Source: Thiosocius sp963719025
Lineage (GTDB): Bacteria > Pseudomonadota > Gammaproteobacteria > Chromatiales > Chromatiaceae
Reading direction: 5' to 3'
Length of the DNA stretch: 64,000 nucleotides
Assembly: GCA_963719025.1 (NCBI GenBank)
Contig: CAVRBK010000101.1
Location: 1-64,000, forward strand
Shown here: one piece after another, positions 18,401-29,068 of the stretch
How positions within the stretch are numbered: position 1 is the stretch's first letter
How the letters are laid out: each line of letters begins with the position of its first letter
Position numbers and translations under genes: made by a program
The notes under the pieces: generated by a model
Told to the model about the DNA's origin: nothing
The model's input: only the letters and a program-made list of their open reading frames with translations
Databases searched by the model: none

Positions 18401-20062
18401 ATCCAGACCCAGCAGGTTCGGGTCGGGGCCGATCAGTGAGACCAGCGACATCACGATCTCTTCGCGGATCGGGTCGATCGGCGGATTGGTGACCTGGGCA
18501 AACAACTGCTTGAAGTAGTTCGACAGGTGCTTGGGACGACTCGACAGCACCGCTGGCGGGTTGTCCGCGCCCATCGAGCCGATCGCCTCCTGGCCGGTCA
18601 GCACCATCGGCGTGAGCAGGAACTTGATGTCTTCCTGGGTGTAGCCAAAGGCCTGCTGACGATCGAGCAGGGTCTCCGGATCGGGCGACATGGCGCCGAC
18701 CACATGCGGCAGGTCATGCAGGCGAATCTGCGTCTTGTCCAGCCACTCCTGGTACGGCTTGGCCCCGGACAGGCCCGCCTTGAGCTCGGCATCGTCGATG
18801 ATGCGGCCCTGCTCCATATCGATCAGGAACATCTTGCCGGGCTGCAGGCGCCATTTCTTGACGATCTTTTCTTCCGGGATCTGCAGCACGCCCATCTCCG
18901 AACCCATGACCACCAGGTCGTCATCGGTGACCAGGTAACGCGCCGGCCGCAGGCCGTTGCGATCCAGGGTCGCGCCGATCTGGCGACCGTCGGTAAAGGC
19001 CACGGCGGCCGGGCCGTCCCACGGCTCCATCAGCGCGGCGTGGTACTCGTAGAAGGCCCGACGGTCCTTGTCCATCAGCGGATTACCGGCCCACGCCTCG
19101 GGGATCAGCATCATCATCGCGTGTGCCAGCGAATAACCGCCGGCGACCAGCAGTTCGAGGGCGTTGTCGAAGCAGGCGGAATCCGATTGCCCCTCGGGGA
19201 TCAACGGCCAGATCTTGTCGAGGTCGTCGCCCAGAATATCCGACGCCATCGACTCACGGCGCGCCGCCATCCAGTTGACGTTGCCGCGCAGCGTATTGAT
19301 CTCGCCGTTGTGCGCAATCATGCGGAACGGGTGCGCCAGATCCCAGGTCGGGAAGGTATTGGTCGAGAACCGCTGGTGCACCAGCGCCAGCGCCGAGACC
19401 ATGCGCTTGTCGCCGAGGTCCTGGTAAAACTCGCCGACCTGGCCGGCCAGCAGCATGCCCTTGTAGACGATGGTGCGCGACGAGAAGGAGGTGAAGTAGA
19501 ACGACTCCTTGTCCTTGAGCCCTGAATCGCGGAGCTGGTTGTCGATCTGCTTGCGAATTACGAACAGCTTGCGCTCGAACGCCTGCTGGTCGCCGCAGTC
19601 CACGCAACCGACGAACACCTGGCGAATTACCGGCTCGGTCGGCAGCACACTGTAGCCGAGACCCTGGTTATCGACCGGCACATCGCGCCAACCCAGAACC
19701 CTCTGGCCCTCGGCCACAACGAGGTCGGCAACGGTCTGTTCCGACACGGCGCGCGCACTGTCGTCGCGCGGCAGGAACAGCATGCCAACGGCATACTCGC
19801 CGACGGCGGGCAGGTCGAAATCGACGACCGCGCGGAAAAACGCGTCCGGAAGCTGTAGCAACATCCCGGCGCCGTCTCCGGCACGCGGATCGGCGCCTAC
19901 GGCACCGCGGTGATGCAGGCGTTCCAGAATCGTCAGACCCTGTTGGACGATGTCGTGTCGCTTTTCGCCTTTGATATGCGCAACAAAACCAACACCACAG
20001 GCGTCATGCTCGTTCGCCGGGTCGTACAGTCCGTGTTTCGGCGGCAGGGCACCGTAACTCAT
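15439..20062 (-). CDS. gltB: glutamate synthase [NADPH] large chain (one frameshift)
   Basis: Makes two glutamates from glutamine and 2-oxoglutarate. From the ATG at 20062 (AAGAAGAGG upstream) the protein opens MSYGALPPKHGLY, and Cys22 in EHDACGVGF is the N-terminal nucleophile after removal of a 21-residue leader. The amidotransferase, central, FMN-binding and C-terminal GXGXG domains follow. The 3Fe-4S cysteines are in CHLNTCPVGVATQ. One extra C near 16365 shifts the frame (VYWSED then QDHGIDKALDNK). Downstream LSGGKLVIYPP and GGVVVVLGPTGRNFAAGMSGG match the family. Repaired length about 1540 residues. Likely a sequencing error. Confidence 0.96.
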
Positions 20063-20378
20063 CGCATACCTCTTCTTAAATTCTCTGGGGCCGACAATCA
20101 GCGGCCAAGGCACACACACTGGTCTACACCGCGCAGGCGCAGGCTGGACCAGCAGGGATTTTCGCAGCGACATATTCAGGGCGCCGGCTGCAGGGTGCGG
20201 TGATCAACCGCGGCCCGTTCGGTGAAAGCGGCTGCCAGCGAACGGATGTACGGGACACCCCGGCACAGCCAGACCCACCGATCGGATCGGTTAGGATAAT
20301 AGAATCCGAATATTCGAACCAGTGCTTTGCCCTGTGGCGACCGGGACGCATTCTGGACAATCACGTAACCAACTGTAA
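20063..20378. other. intergenic region upstream of gltB
   Basis: 316 bases between the damX stop and the gltB start. It should contain the gltBD promoter, but I could not pick a convincing sigma70 or sigma54 core. Short open frames here have no family features. Confidence 0.5.
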
Positions 20379-22070
20379 TTACTTGGTTTTTACGACGGAC
20401 TCGAAGGTTCTTGGCCAGACTCCTGCGCCCTGCAACGCCTTCGGCAGCCGATCACGCGCCGCGATCGCCGCATCGCGCGTCGGATAATCGCCGGCAACCA
20501 GCGAATACCAGGGCTTGCCTTTGAGGTCCCGACTGGAGACCGCATAGGGCGACGCGATCGCGTGAACACGAACGAATTTCTCGACCGAGCTGCGCTCGCG
20601 CGCCCCCACCAGTTGCAGGGTGAAATGGGCCGGGTTGCGCGTCGCCAGCCACCGCTCGCCAGCTGAGCGCGCGGTGGCAAGCGGCACCGCCACTGGCTTG
20701 TTCGCGGGACGCGACGAAGTCCGCTCTTCAACCGGCGCGGGAGTCCCGGCGCGCGCAGGCGATGCCGCCTCGGCAACCGCCGCCTTGATCTCAACCGGAT
20801 TGGCATCTTTGGCGACTTCCGCGACCACGGCATCGCGCTGCGTACCCGCCATGGACTGCGTTGCGGCCGCGCCCATCGCATCCTGCATGACCGCATCGAG
20901 GGCGTCCGGACCGGCCGTTTCCGCCGGCGCGTCGCCGCTGGCCCTGGCTGCCTCGCCAGCGATGTCCGCAACACCCGGCAGCGGCGGTTCAGCGACAACT
21001 GTCTGCGCCCCAGGCGGCAAGGCCTGATCACCCGAAACCGACGGCGGACGACTCAGTTGGGGAAGCGCGATCGGCGGAACACCGCCAGCGCCTGCCTGCT
21101 GCAGTTCCCTTATCGGCTCGGCCATCGACCCGGCGGGCGGGTCAACGGCGGCGGCAAGGCCGGTCGCGCCGGGTTCGACCGCAGCGTCGATTGTCTGTGG
21201 GGCCAACGGCGCGACTGGGGGTTCATCAAGAGCCTGGTCGGGAGGCTCGAGCGCGGATTCTTCTGGTATCTGCACAACGGCCGGCGGCTCGAACAGCGCG
21301 TTCACCCGATCCTGGAAGACCAGGAGCAAGGCCAGAATGGCGACGATCAGGCCACCGCCTATCCATACCCATAGCGACTTCCCCCGATCCGCTTGCGGCG
21401 GCGGTTCTGCAACCGGGCGGGGTTGCGCCGACCCACGTGGCGGCAGCGCATCGGGTCGCGCCAGCACGCCGCGCAGCGCCTCGAGCAAGGGACCGGGAAG
21501 ACCGTTCGACGCGCTGTGCGCGGCGGCCGCCAGGTCATCGGTGATGCGCGCAGCGTTCGTACCGGCCTGCAGGCGCAGAAAGGCGGCGCTCTGCGCCGCA
21601 TCGAACCCGGGCAGGTCGACAAACTGCACGCCCCAGGCACCATCCGGCTGGGCCAACGTGCCCTCCCCCAACAACAGCGGCCGAACACCGGCTGCCTGCA
21701 GGGCGATCAACTCCTGAACCGCAAACGGATCGAGCCTGTCCGCATCGTCCACCACCAGCAACAGCTCGCGTTCGCCCATGGTCTGCAGGACGGCATTCGG
21801 CCATTCCCCGGCCGCCGCCGGAAGACCCAGCTCGGCAGACACGAACGCCGGCAGTGCCAACGTCTGGTCCGCATCCAACCAGACGGCCGTGGCCTCGTCA
21901 TCCAGGTGGTCGATCAAGCGTCGTGCAAACCGGGTCTTGCCGGCCCCGGCGGGGGCACGCAGGTAGATCGCCTCTGTCGCATTGCGCGCCAGGTGCAACA
22001 GCAGTTGCAGGCGCTCGGCGCGCGCCGGCGTATCGAAGTAGTCGGGGCTGGCGGCTTGATCAGGCGGCAT
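20379..22070 (-). CDS. damX: DamX-like AAA/SPOR-domain cell-division protein
   Basis: 563 residues. Residues 20-230 are an AAA-type ATPase region with Walker A APAGAGKT and a Walker B-like LLLVVDDADR. A single membrane segment follows at about 233-253 (WIGGGLIVAILALLLVF). Next comes a long Pro/Ala-rich linker, and then a C-terminal SPOR domain (about 485-560: FTLQLVGARERSSVEKFV, PWYSLVAGDYPTRDAAIAA). This is the DamX architecture: SPOR binds denuded septal peptidoglycan in the periplasm. The start overlaps the aroB stop by 11 bases, and the order aroK-aroB-damX is the classical gammaproteobacterial one. Intact. Confidence 0.9.
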   Translation of the reverse strand: MPPDQAASPDYFDTPARAERLQLLLHLARNATEAIYLRAPAGAGKTRFARRLIDHLDDEATAVWLDADQTLALPAFVSAELGLPAAAGEWPNAVLQTMGERELLLVVDDADRLDPFAVQELIALQAAGVRPLLLGEGTLAQPDGAWGVQFVDLPGFDAAQSAAFLRLQAGTNAARITDDLAAAAHSASNGLPGPLLEALRGVLARPDALPPRGSAQPRPVAEPPPQADRGKSLWVWIGGGLIVAILALLLVFQDRVNALFEPPAVVQIPEESALEPPDQALDEPPVAPLAPQTIDAAVEPGATGLAAAVDPPAGSMAEPIRELQQAGAGGVPPIALPQLSRPPSVSGDQALPPGAQTVVAEPPLPGVADIAGEAARASGDAPAETAGPDALDAVMQDAMGAAATQSMAGTQRDAVVAEVAKDANPVEIKAAVAEAASPARAGTPAPVEERTSSRPANKPVAVPLATARSAGERWLATRNPAHFTLQLVGARERSSVEKFVRVHAIASPYAVSSRDLKGKPWYSLVAGDYPTRDAAIAARDRLPKALQGAGVWPRTFESVVKTK

Positions 22071-23133
22071 CTAAGGTCTGCTTCAGGGCCGAGGGATCAA
22101 AGTCGTCGCTGATCACCGACTCACCAATCCCCTTCATCAAAACCAGCCGCAGCTGACCGTCCAGAACCTTCTTGTCGATCGCCATCAGATCCATGAACTG
22201 TGTTGCACTCACATCCGCGGGCGGCTTGACCGGCAGACCCGCGGTCGCAATCAGCGCGACGATCCGCTCGACCTGCTCACTGCTGATCCAGCCCAGCTGC
22301 GCGGACATGCGCGCGGCCATACACATGCCGGTACCGACCGCCTCGCCGTGCAACCAGTTGCCATACCCCATGCCGGTCTCGATCGCATGGCCGAAGGTAT
22401 GTCCGAGATTGAGCAAGGCGCGCTGTCCCGCCTCGCGTTCGTCGGCCGCCACGATCGCCGCCTTGTCGGCGCAGGAACGTTCGATCGCATGCGCCAATGC
22501 GGCCGGGTCACGCGCCACCAGGTCGGCCATGTTCTGCTCGAGCCAGGCAAAGAACTCGGGGTCGTTGATCAGCCCGTACTTGATCACCTCGGCGAGACCG
22601 GCCGACAGCTCCCGGTCGGGCAGCGTAACCAGCGTCGCGGTATCGGCGATCACGCACTGCGGCTGGTAAAAGGCACCGATCATGTTCTTGCCGAGCGGGT
22701 GATTGACCCCGGTCTTGCCGCCGACCGAGGAATCGACCTGCGACAACAGGGTTGTCGGCACCTGGATGAAGTTGACGCCGCGCTGATAGCTGGCGGCAGC
22801 ATAACCGGTCATGTCGCCGACCACGCCGCCGCCCAGCGCGAGCAGGGTACAACGGCGATCGAAGCGCTGTTCCAGCAGCGCGGTGTAGATCCGATCGAGT
22901 ATCTCGAGATTCTTGTACTGCTCACCGTCGGGCAGGACAACACGGGCCAGCCGGTAATCCGCCAGTGCGGCTTCGACGCGCGCGAGATACAGCGGACCCA
23001 CCGTTTCGTTGGTGACGATCATCACCTGCCGACCCTTGATGTAGGGGCGATACAGCGACGGGTCGTCGATCAGGTCCGGACCGATAAAAATCGGGTACGC
23101 GCGGTCACCCAGATCGACGGTCAGAGTACGCAT
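22060..23133 (-). CDS. aroB: 3-dehydroquinate synthase
   Basis: Converts DAHP to 3-dehydroquinate using NAD and a divalent metal, second step of the shikimate pathway. MRTLTVDLGDRAYPI is the family N-terminus. Core motifs include LPDGEQYKN, ALGGGVVGDMTGYAA, PTTLLSQVDSSVGGKTGVNH and the metal-ligand segment NLGHTFGHAIE. An ATG four codons upstream (23145) has a slightly better AGG spacing and may be the real start. It follows aroK by about 80 bases and overlaps damX. Intact. Confidence 0.97.
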   Translation of the reverse strand: MRTLTVDLGDRAYPIFIGPDLIDDPSLYRPYIKGRQVMIVTNETVGPLYLARVEAALADYRLARVVLPDGEQYKNLEILDRIYTALLEQRFDRRCTLLALGGGVVGDMTGYAAASYQRGVNFIQVPTTLLSQVDSSVGGKTGVNHPLGKNMIGAFYQPQCVIADTATLVTLPDRELSAGLAEVIKYGLINDPEFFAWLEQNMADLVARDPAALAHAIERSCADKAAIVAADEREAGQRALLNLGHTFGHAIETGMGYGNWLHGEAVGTGMCMAARMSAQLGWISSEQVERIVALIATAGLPVKPPADVSATQFMDLMAIDKKVLDGQLRLVLMKGIGESVISDDFDPSALKQTLDAA

Positions 23134-23212
23134 GGCAGATGGCATGTGAGGCCTGGTCCTGGTTAGTCGATGGACAATAACCGAGGATTTTACACCCCAC
23201 CGGGGGAAAGGG

Positions 23213-23728
23213 TCAGCCGTGAAGCAGGCCGAGTATCTCGTTGGTGACCGAGGCGGCACCCCGGCCCTCGGTGCTCACGGTGTAATCCGCCGTGCTGCGA
23301 TACAGGGGCTCGCGCTCGGCCATCAGGCCCTTGAGCTTCTCCAGCGGGTCATCCGCCTGCAGCAGGGGGCGGTTACGATCGCGATAGGTACGCTCGTACT
23401 GCTGTTGCGGCGAGCATTCGAGAAAGAAAACGATCCCTCGCGCGGAAAGGTGCTGTCGATTCTCGGCCCGAACTACTGCCCCGCCACCGGTCGCCAGCAC
23501 CTGGTTGTCGAGTTGGGTCAGGTCTTCGATGGCCTGAACCTCGCGCTGACGGAAGCCGTCCTCGCCCTCGTATTCGAAGATCGTCGGAATATCCACGCCG
23601 GTGCGACGCTGAATCTCCTGGTCCGAATCGTTGAATGTCATCCCCAGCGACTGCGCGAGATGCTTGCCGATGGTGGTCTTGCCGGCGCCCATCGGGCCGA
23701 TCAGAAATATGCGGTTGGGTTTTGCCAT
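23213..23728 (-). CDS. aroK: shikimate kinase
   Basis: Phosphorylates shikimate with ATP. The 171 residues from MAKPNRIFLIGPMGAGKTT have Walker A at residues 11-19, the shikimate-binding Asp in NDSDQEIQRRTG, GEDGFRQRE and ATGGGAVVR, and the lid region RDRNRPLL. Three upstream in-frame codons (MRP) are unlikely to be used. First gene of aroK-aroB-damX, downstream of pilQ. Confidence 0.97.
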   Translation of the reverse strand: MAKPNRIFLIGPMGAGKTTIGKHLAQSLGMTFNDSDQEIQRRTGVDIPTIFEYEGEDGFRQREVQAIEDLTQLDNQVLATGGGAVVRAENRQHLSARGIVFFLECSPQQQYERTYRDRNRPLLQADDPLEKLKGLMAEREPLYRSTADYTVSTEGRGAASVTNEILGLLHG

Positions 23729-23842
23729 GGGGCGCAATGGTACAGGGCGCGGGGCCCGTGATGCGAGAGGAGAGTCGGAAACAGGACCCGGGTCACCCGC
23801 GGGAGTCGCCCCCCGGGCATCCCGGACCCATCTGCAGGATGG

Positions 23843-25960
23843 CTAGCGCAGTGTCAGCGTATCCTTGAGAATCTTCGGCGTCACGAAGATCAGCAACTCG
23901 CTGTTTTCGTCCTGGATCTGTTCCTGTTTGAACATGAAGCCGAGGTACGGCAGATCGCCGAAGAACGGACACGCGACCGATGTTCCTCGACTTGGTCCGC
24001 TCGAACACGCCACCGAGCACCACGGTCTCGCCGTTGTCGACCAGTACCGAGGTCTCGAGTTCACGCGTATCGACCGGCGGCACACCGAGCACGGCACGGG
24101 TGAAGTCCGGATTGTCCTTGTTGACGTTCAGGTCCATGATGATCCGATCGTCCGGCGTGATATGCGGCGTGACCGTCAGTTCGAGCACCGCGTCTTTGAA
24201 CGAGACCGAGGTCGCACCACTGGAGGTCGCCTCCTGGTAGGGAATCTGCACGCCCTGCTTGATCGTTGCCTCGTTCTGATCCGAGGTGATGACCCGCGGG
24301 CTGGAGACGATTTCACCCTTGCCTTCCTGTTGCATGGCACTCAGTTCGAGACGCAGCAGATAGGAACCCGAGCTTGCCGAGCACGAAGTTGACCGCGCCA
24401 CCACTGCCCGCTGCCAGGGTCTGCGGCAGGTTGACCAGCAGGCCCTGGTTACCCGAGCCGGCCGGGATTTCGACCCCCTGGTAACCGACCGTCGAGGCAT
24501 TGAGATCACCGCCGAGACCACCGCCGATGATGAAATTGTCTTCGTCATCGGTGGCAAATGCGGAGCCGCCCAGCTTGACGCCGAGGTCACGGGCGAAGTC
24601 GTTGTTCGCGATGACGATGCGCGATTCGATCAGCACCTGGCGGACCGGCACATCGAGACTGCCGACCAGCTCACGCATCTCGCTGAGCTTGGCCGCCGTA
24701 TCCTGCACCAGCAGGGTGTTGGTCCGTTCATCGATCGAGACACTGCCGCGCTCGGACATCAGCTTGTTTTCCGCCGACTTGAGCAACTCGGCGAGATCCG
24801 CCGCCTTGGCGTAGTTCACCTGGATCAACTCGGAACGCAGCGGCGCCAGTTCCTCGATCTGCTGCTGCGATTCAAGTTCGAGTTTTTCGCGCGCCGCGAT
24901 CTCCTCGGTGGGCGCGACCAGGATCACGTTGTCGTTGCGACGCATCGACAGGCCCTTGGTCTTCAGGATGATATCCATCGCCTGGTCCCAGGGCACATTC
25001 TTCAGGCGCAGGGTGATCCGACCCGAAACGGTGTCGCTGACCACCATGTTGAGACCGGTGAAATCGGCCAGCAGCTGCAGCACGGCGCGCACCTCGATGT
25101 CCTGGAAGTTGAGCGACAGACGCTCGCCCTCGTACACCTGCTGCGCCTTGCGGATGGCCTCTTTCTCCTGACGGGTCAGGGCGCGGAATTCGACGGTGTA
25201 GGTGTTGTTCGCCTGGTAGGCCAGATGCTCGAACTCGCCGGCGGTGGCGATGGTCATGCGCACATTGCGACCGTTCGGGCGGGTCTCGATACTTCTGCAC
25301 CGGGGTGGCAAAATCCATCACGTCGAGCGTGCGGGCCAGCTGCGCGGGCATCTGGGTGTCGATGAAATCAAGCACGACGCGATCGCCCTGCTGGCGCATA
25401 TCGACAACGATCGAAGGATCGGACAGCTCGATCTCGACCCGGCCCTCACCCTGGGTGCCGCGGCGGAAATCAATGTTTGTCAGGCCAAGGCCCTCGCGCG
25501 CCGGGATGTCGCGCGCGCCAGCCAGGCCCGACTCACCGGTACCGGTTGCCGACATGCTGCCGGCCCCGCTTCCGGCACCGATGCTGACGATGACTCGATT
25601 GCCTTCGCTGCGGATTTCGTGCGGCACCTGCTCAAGCAGGTTGACCACCACCCGGGTCCGCCCACCCGCCTCGATCGCGGTTACGCTGCGGGCCATGCCA
25701 AGCGCCACCGGCGTGATCTTCTGCGCCAGGCCGCTGCTGGTGTTGGCCAGGTCGATGGCGATGCGCGCCGGATTATCCGTGGTGAACGAGACCGGTTCGC
25801 CGACCGGGTCGCTGGTTGTCAGCACGATCTCGACCCGATTACCGGGCAACGCCGAGAAACTGACATCCTGCAACTGATTCGCCAGCGCATCGGACAGGAA
25901 GGCCGATAGCAGCACCAAACCCATCAGCGCCGTTGTGCGTGCCCTTACCTTATTAAACAT
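23843..25960 (-). CDS. pilQ: type IV pilus secretin PilQ (three frameshifts)
   Basis: Forms the outer-membrane channel through which the type IV pilus passes. The signal peptide (ending LSDALA) leads to AMIN domains that bind peptidoglycan (residues about 30-230). Then comes the secretin N-domain (LSLNFQDIEVRAVLQLLADFTGLNMVVSD), a second N-domain with SVDERTN-type sequence, and the secretin barrel (GEIVSSPRVITSDQNEA, TPHITPDD, VPFFGDLPYLG-type end). Frame changes near 25290, 24372 and 23985 split it, but all segments are present in order and match PilQ length (about 705 residues). Probably sequencing errors. Last gene of pilMNOPQ. Confidence 0.93.
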
Positions 25961-25971
25961 CGTGCCTTCTC

Positions 25972-26490
25972 CTATTCCTCGCCCAATGCCACGGCGGCTT
26001 CTTTTTCAAGGAAGCCGGAACCCGTGGGGACGAGTTCAATCAGCTCAATCTTTTCTTCACTGATGCGCGTGATGCGACCGTCGTTCAACCCCATATGGTT
26101 GCCCGGGCCCACGCGATGAATGGTGCCATCGGAGGTCTGTACCAGACCCCAGGTCTGCTCCTCCTGCTCCAGCGTGCCGACCATGCGCAGGGAATCGAGG
26201 GCAAAGGCCTCGAGCTCTTCCTTGCGACGATTCGGATCGGGACGCAAGCCATTATCCAGTACCGTTTCCGTGGCAGCCGTTTCATCTTCCTGCGGGGTAA
26301 ACGGATCGCGCCGGCTCTTTGCCGTGTAGACGAATCCGATCACCTGCTTGACCTCGGGTATCGGCTCGATGCCCGACGGCGCACGGCTCTTGACCTCGTC
26401 CACATAGTCACGCAGATCGGTCATGTTCTGATTCGCACAGCCCAACAGCAACAGCGGCAGCACATAGGGGACGATTTTCTTCACGATCAA
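25972..26490 (-). CDS. pilP: type IV pilus lipoprotein PilP
   Basis: A 172-residue inner-membrane lipoprotein. The lipobox LLLLGC gives Cys18 as the acylated residue. Its C-terminal beta domain (MVGTLEQEEQTWGLVQTSDGTIHRVGPGNHMG) is the PilP fold that contacts the PilQ N-domains and links the secretin to PilNO. The start overlaps the pilO stop by four bases, and pilQ follows after 11 bases. Intact. Confidence 0.96.
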   Translation of the reverse strand: MIVKKIVPYVLPLLLLGCANQNMTDLRDYVDEVKSRAPSGIEPIPEVKQVIGFVYTAKSRRDPFTPQEDETAATETVLDNGLRPDPNRRKEELEAFALDSLRMVGTLEQEEQTWGLVQTSDGTIHRVGPGNHMGLNDGRITRISEEKIELIELVPTGSGFLEKEAAVALGEE

Positions 26491-27078
26491 CCACCTGCCT
26501 CGTCAAGATACCGATAGGTTCGCGCCGTCGCTTCCAGCAGCAGACTACCGGAGCGTCCTTTACGCGGCGATATCTGGACATTGTGAATCGTGACAATGCG
26601 CGGCAGTGCCGCCAGCCCACTGACGAATTCACCAAATTCGTGATAGTCGCCAACAACCTTGATCTTGATCGGCAGTTCGGCGTAGAAATCCTTCGGGACC
26701 TCGCCCTGCGGCTGGAACAGCTCGAACTCAAGCCCGGCAGCCAGCCCGGTCTGCGAGACATCGACCAGCAGATCGGCGACCTCGGTCTTGTTCGGCAGCT
26801 GGCGCAACATCGCACCAAAAGATTCCTGCATCTCGGCCAGTTGCGCACGGTAGGCCTCGAGGTTGGCCGCCTTGGCCTGCTTGATCTCGAAATCCTGCCG
26901 TAGATCCTGCTCGACCTTTTCGGCCTGCTCCAGCTGCAGATACTGCGCCTCGGTGTTGAGGAAATACCAGCCGGCACCCAATCAGCCCGCACAGGATCAG
27001 GATCAGTATCAGCTTGACGATCAGCGGCCAGTCGCCGAGGTTGCTGAAATCGAGTTCGTTGAGTTCCTGCATATTCAT
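26487..27078 (-). CDS. pilO: type IV pilus inner-membrane protein PilO (one frameshift)
   Basis: Partner of PilN in the alignment subcomplex. The N-terminus MNMQELNELDFSNLGDWP is followed by a single membrane helix (LIVKLILILILCGLIG), a coiled-coil region rich in Gln/Glu/Lys, and a ferredoxin-like periplasmic domain ending in LLEATARTYRYLDE. The frame changes near 26980 at a short G-run inside the helix (GLIG then AGWYFLNTEAQ). Restoring one base gives about 197 residues. Start overlaps the pilN stop. Confidence 0.93.
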
Positions 27079-27641
27079 TGTGCAGACTCCTGCTTCGGCA
27101 CGACCTGCTTCAGATCGAGCCTGAAGCTGCTACCCGCCGATTTTTCGCGATCTTTCTCGCTGTTCTCGATGATCCCGAGCTTCGGACCCTGCAGCCACGG
27201 ACTCGCGTCGATGTTGCGCATGAAGGTCGACACCCGGGCATTCGACTGGGCGCGTCCCTGCAACACCAGGTTGCGCCCGCGCTGCGAAGCCTGGGTCAGA
27301 TAGGCGCCATCCGGCAGCACGGTGACCATCTCGTCGAACAGGTGCACGATCTGCGGCCGGCTGACCTGCAGGTCCTCGATCACCTTCATGCGCGAGATCA
27401 GCTTCTGCCGGGTCGCCTCAAGTTCGCGAATCTCACGGATCTCCTTGTCGACCAGGGTTATCTCGTTTTCCAGGAAACGGTTTCGATTGTTCTGATGGTC
27501 GATCAGACCCTGGTTGTACCAGTGCCAGTAGCCCAGACCGAGCAGGGTGATCAGCAGTGCGCCCAGGGTCATCACCCCGAACTCGCGCTGCCGTTGCTTG
27601 CGGAGTTTTTCGCGCCAGGGTAGGAGGTTTATGCGTGCCAT
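27075..27641 (-). CDS. pilN: type IV pilus inner-membrane protein PilN
   Basis: 188 residues. The short cytoplasmic N-terminus MARINLLPWREKLRKQRQ contains INLLPWR, the conserved motif that docks into PilM. A membrane helix lies at about 25-44, then a coiled coil and a periplasmic domain. It overlaps pilO by four bases and starts one base after pilM ends. Intact. Confidence 0.97.
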   Translation of the reverse strand: MARINLLPWREKLRKQRQREFGVMTLGALLITLLGLGYWHWYNQGLIDHQNNRNRFLENEITLVDKEIREIRELEATRQKLISRMKVIEDLQVSRPQIVHLFDEMVTVLPDGAYLTQASQRGRNLVLQGRAQSNARVSTFMRNIDASPWLQGPKLGIIENSEKDREKSAGSSFRLDLKQVVPKQESAQ

Positions 27642-27642
27642 G

Positions 27643-28716
27643 TCAGTCGAAACTCCTCAGCGCCAGGCCACAGGCGATCATCAGCGCCGGGGCATCATTA
27701 CTGAGAACCTGAGGCTTTACCCGGGTGGCCACCGCCATGTTCGCAAACGGGTTGGCGATCATCGTCTCCACGCCGAGGCGCTCCTGGATCAGGTCGTCCA
27801 CACCCGGCACCGACGAACTGCCGCCGGCCAGGACAACGAGATCGACATTGTTGAAAGCGCTGGCCGAGTAGAAGAACTGAATCGAACGATTGACCTGTTG
27901 CGCCATCGCCTCTTTGAACGGATCCAGCACCTCGGGAATGTAGTTGTCGGGCAGTCCGCCCTGGCGTTTTGCCATGCCGGCCTCTTCCACCGAGAGGCCG
28001 TAACGCCGCTGAATCTCCTCGGTGAGCTGCCGACCGCCGAAATTCTGTTCGCGGGTGTAGATGATGTGGTTGTTGTGCAGCACGTTGAGCGTCGTCGTGG
28101 TCGCACCAATGTCGGCCACGGCGATAGTCTGATCCTCGCCCGCATTCGGCCACTGGTCGACCAGCTGGGTACAGGCGTTCTCCATTGCGTACGCCTCGAC
28201 GTCGACGATCTCGCAACTCAGGCCGGCCAGTTCGAGCGCCGCAACCCGGTCGTCGACGTTCTCGCTGCGTGATGCCGCCAGCAGGACATCGACCAGTTCG
28301 GGACTCTTTTCCGACGTGCCCTGCACTTCGAAGTCGATATTGACCTCTTCGAGCGGGTAGGGAATGTACTGGTCGGCCTCGAGCTGGATCTGGCTTTCCA
28401 TCTCCGTATCGGAGAGTGCCGCAGGCATCGAGATCATTTTGGTGATGACCGCCGAACCGGAGACCGCCACCGCGCAACGCTTGTTGCGGGTTCCGGCTTT
28501 CTTGACGACGTTGCGCACGGCCTTACCGACCGCCTCGACATCGGCGATGTTCTTTTCCACCACCGCAGTCGAAGGCAGTGGCTCTACCGCGTAGCTTTCG
28601 ACGCGATACCGCACACCTCCACGACCATTCTGCTGACTCAACTCGAGCAGCTTGACCGCCGTTGAACTGATATCCAGCCCGATCAGCGGAACCTTCTTCT
28701 GGGTAAACAGGCCCAT
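27643..28716 (-). CDS. pilM: type IV pilus assembly ATPase-fold protein PilM
   Basis: A 357-residue actin/FtsA-like cytoplasmic protein. The phosphate-1 loop GLDISSTAVKLLEL, an ADIGATTTTLNVL phosphate-2 segment and the GGSSSVPGVDDLI adenosine motif are present. It binds PilN's N-terminal tail at the inner membrane. First gene of the pilMNOPQ operon, divergent from mrcA as in many gammaproteobacteria. Intact. Confidence 0.97.
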   Translation of the reverse strand: MGLFTQKKVPLIGLDISSTAVKLLELSQQNGRGGVRYRVESYAVEPLPSTAVVEKNIADVEAVGKAVRNVVKKAGTRNKRCAVAVSGSAVITKMISMPAALSDTEMESQIQLEADQYIPYPLEEVNIDFEVQGTSEKSPELVDVLLAASRSENVDDRVAALELAGLSCEIVDVEAYAMENACTQLVDQWPNAGEDQTIAVADIGATTTTLNVLHNNHIIYTREQNFGGRQLTEEIQRRYGLSVEEAGMAKRQGGLPDNYIPEVLDPFKEAMAQQVNRSIQFFYSASAFNNVDLVVLAGGSSSVPGVDDLIQERLGVETMIANPFANMAVATRVKPQVLSNDAPALMIACGLALRSFD

Positions 28717-29068
28717 GATGATTTTTTGTCCAGCTTCCTTTAGGTGTGCTTCCCCGGGCGCCGATCGGCCGCGGGACCTTGGTGAGGCTTAGCGGCAGTC
28801 GGAGGATTCTCTTTAATTTTCCGTCTTAAGTATAAAGCGTTCTGTCAACTTTTTTTGAAGGAAAAGGAATCCATGCGAATTTATGTCACCCGATACAATG
28901 CGAATTACAGACGTCGAACAGTCGCCTCAAGCGGATCCCCGTTCCCTTATGATGAACTACGCGAGCAGGGGGATCGAGCAAATCAATCGCGTAGCCGACC
29001 ATCTTTCGGGCTAGTATAGCGGCCCGTCTGGGAACGGTTATCGGCGCCGTTCCCAAACTCTGTAATCT
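28717..29068. other. divergent promoter region of pilM and mrcA
   Basis: 352 bases without a gene. The half next to pilM includes an AT-rich stretch around 28810-28870 that should contain the pilM promoter. Individual -35/-10-like hexamers are present but badly spaced. No terminator or repeat was seen. Confidence 0.5.

Noticed and set aside
20124..20364. Short leftward frames between damX and gltB
   Set aside because: No family features, no ribosome-binding site, and two frames overlap with equal plausibility.
28810..28870. TTGACA/TATACT-like pair upstream of pilM
   Set aside because: The two hexamers are only about eight bases apart, too close for a sigma70 promoter.
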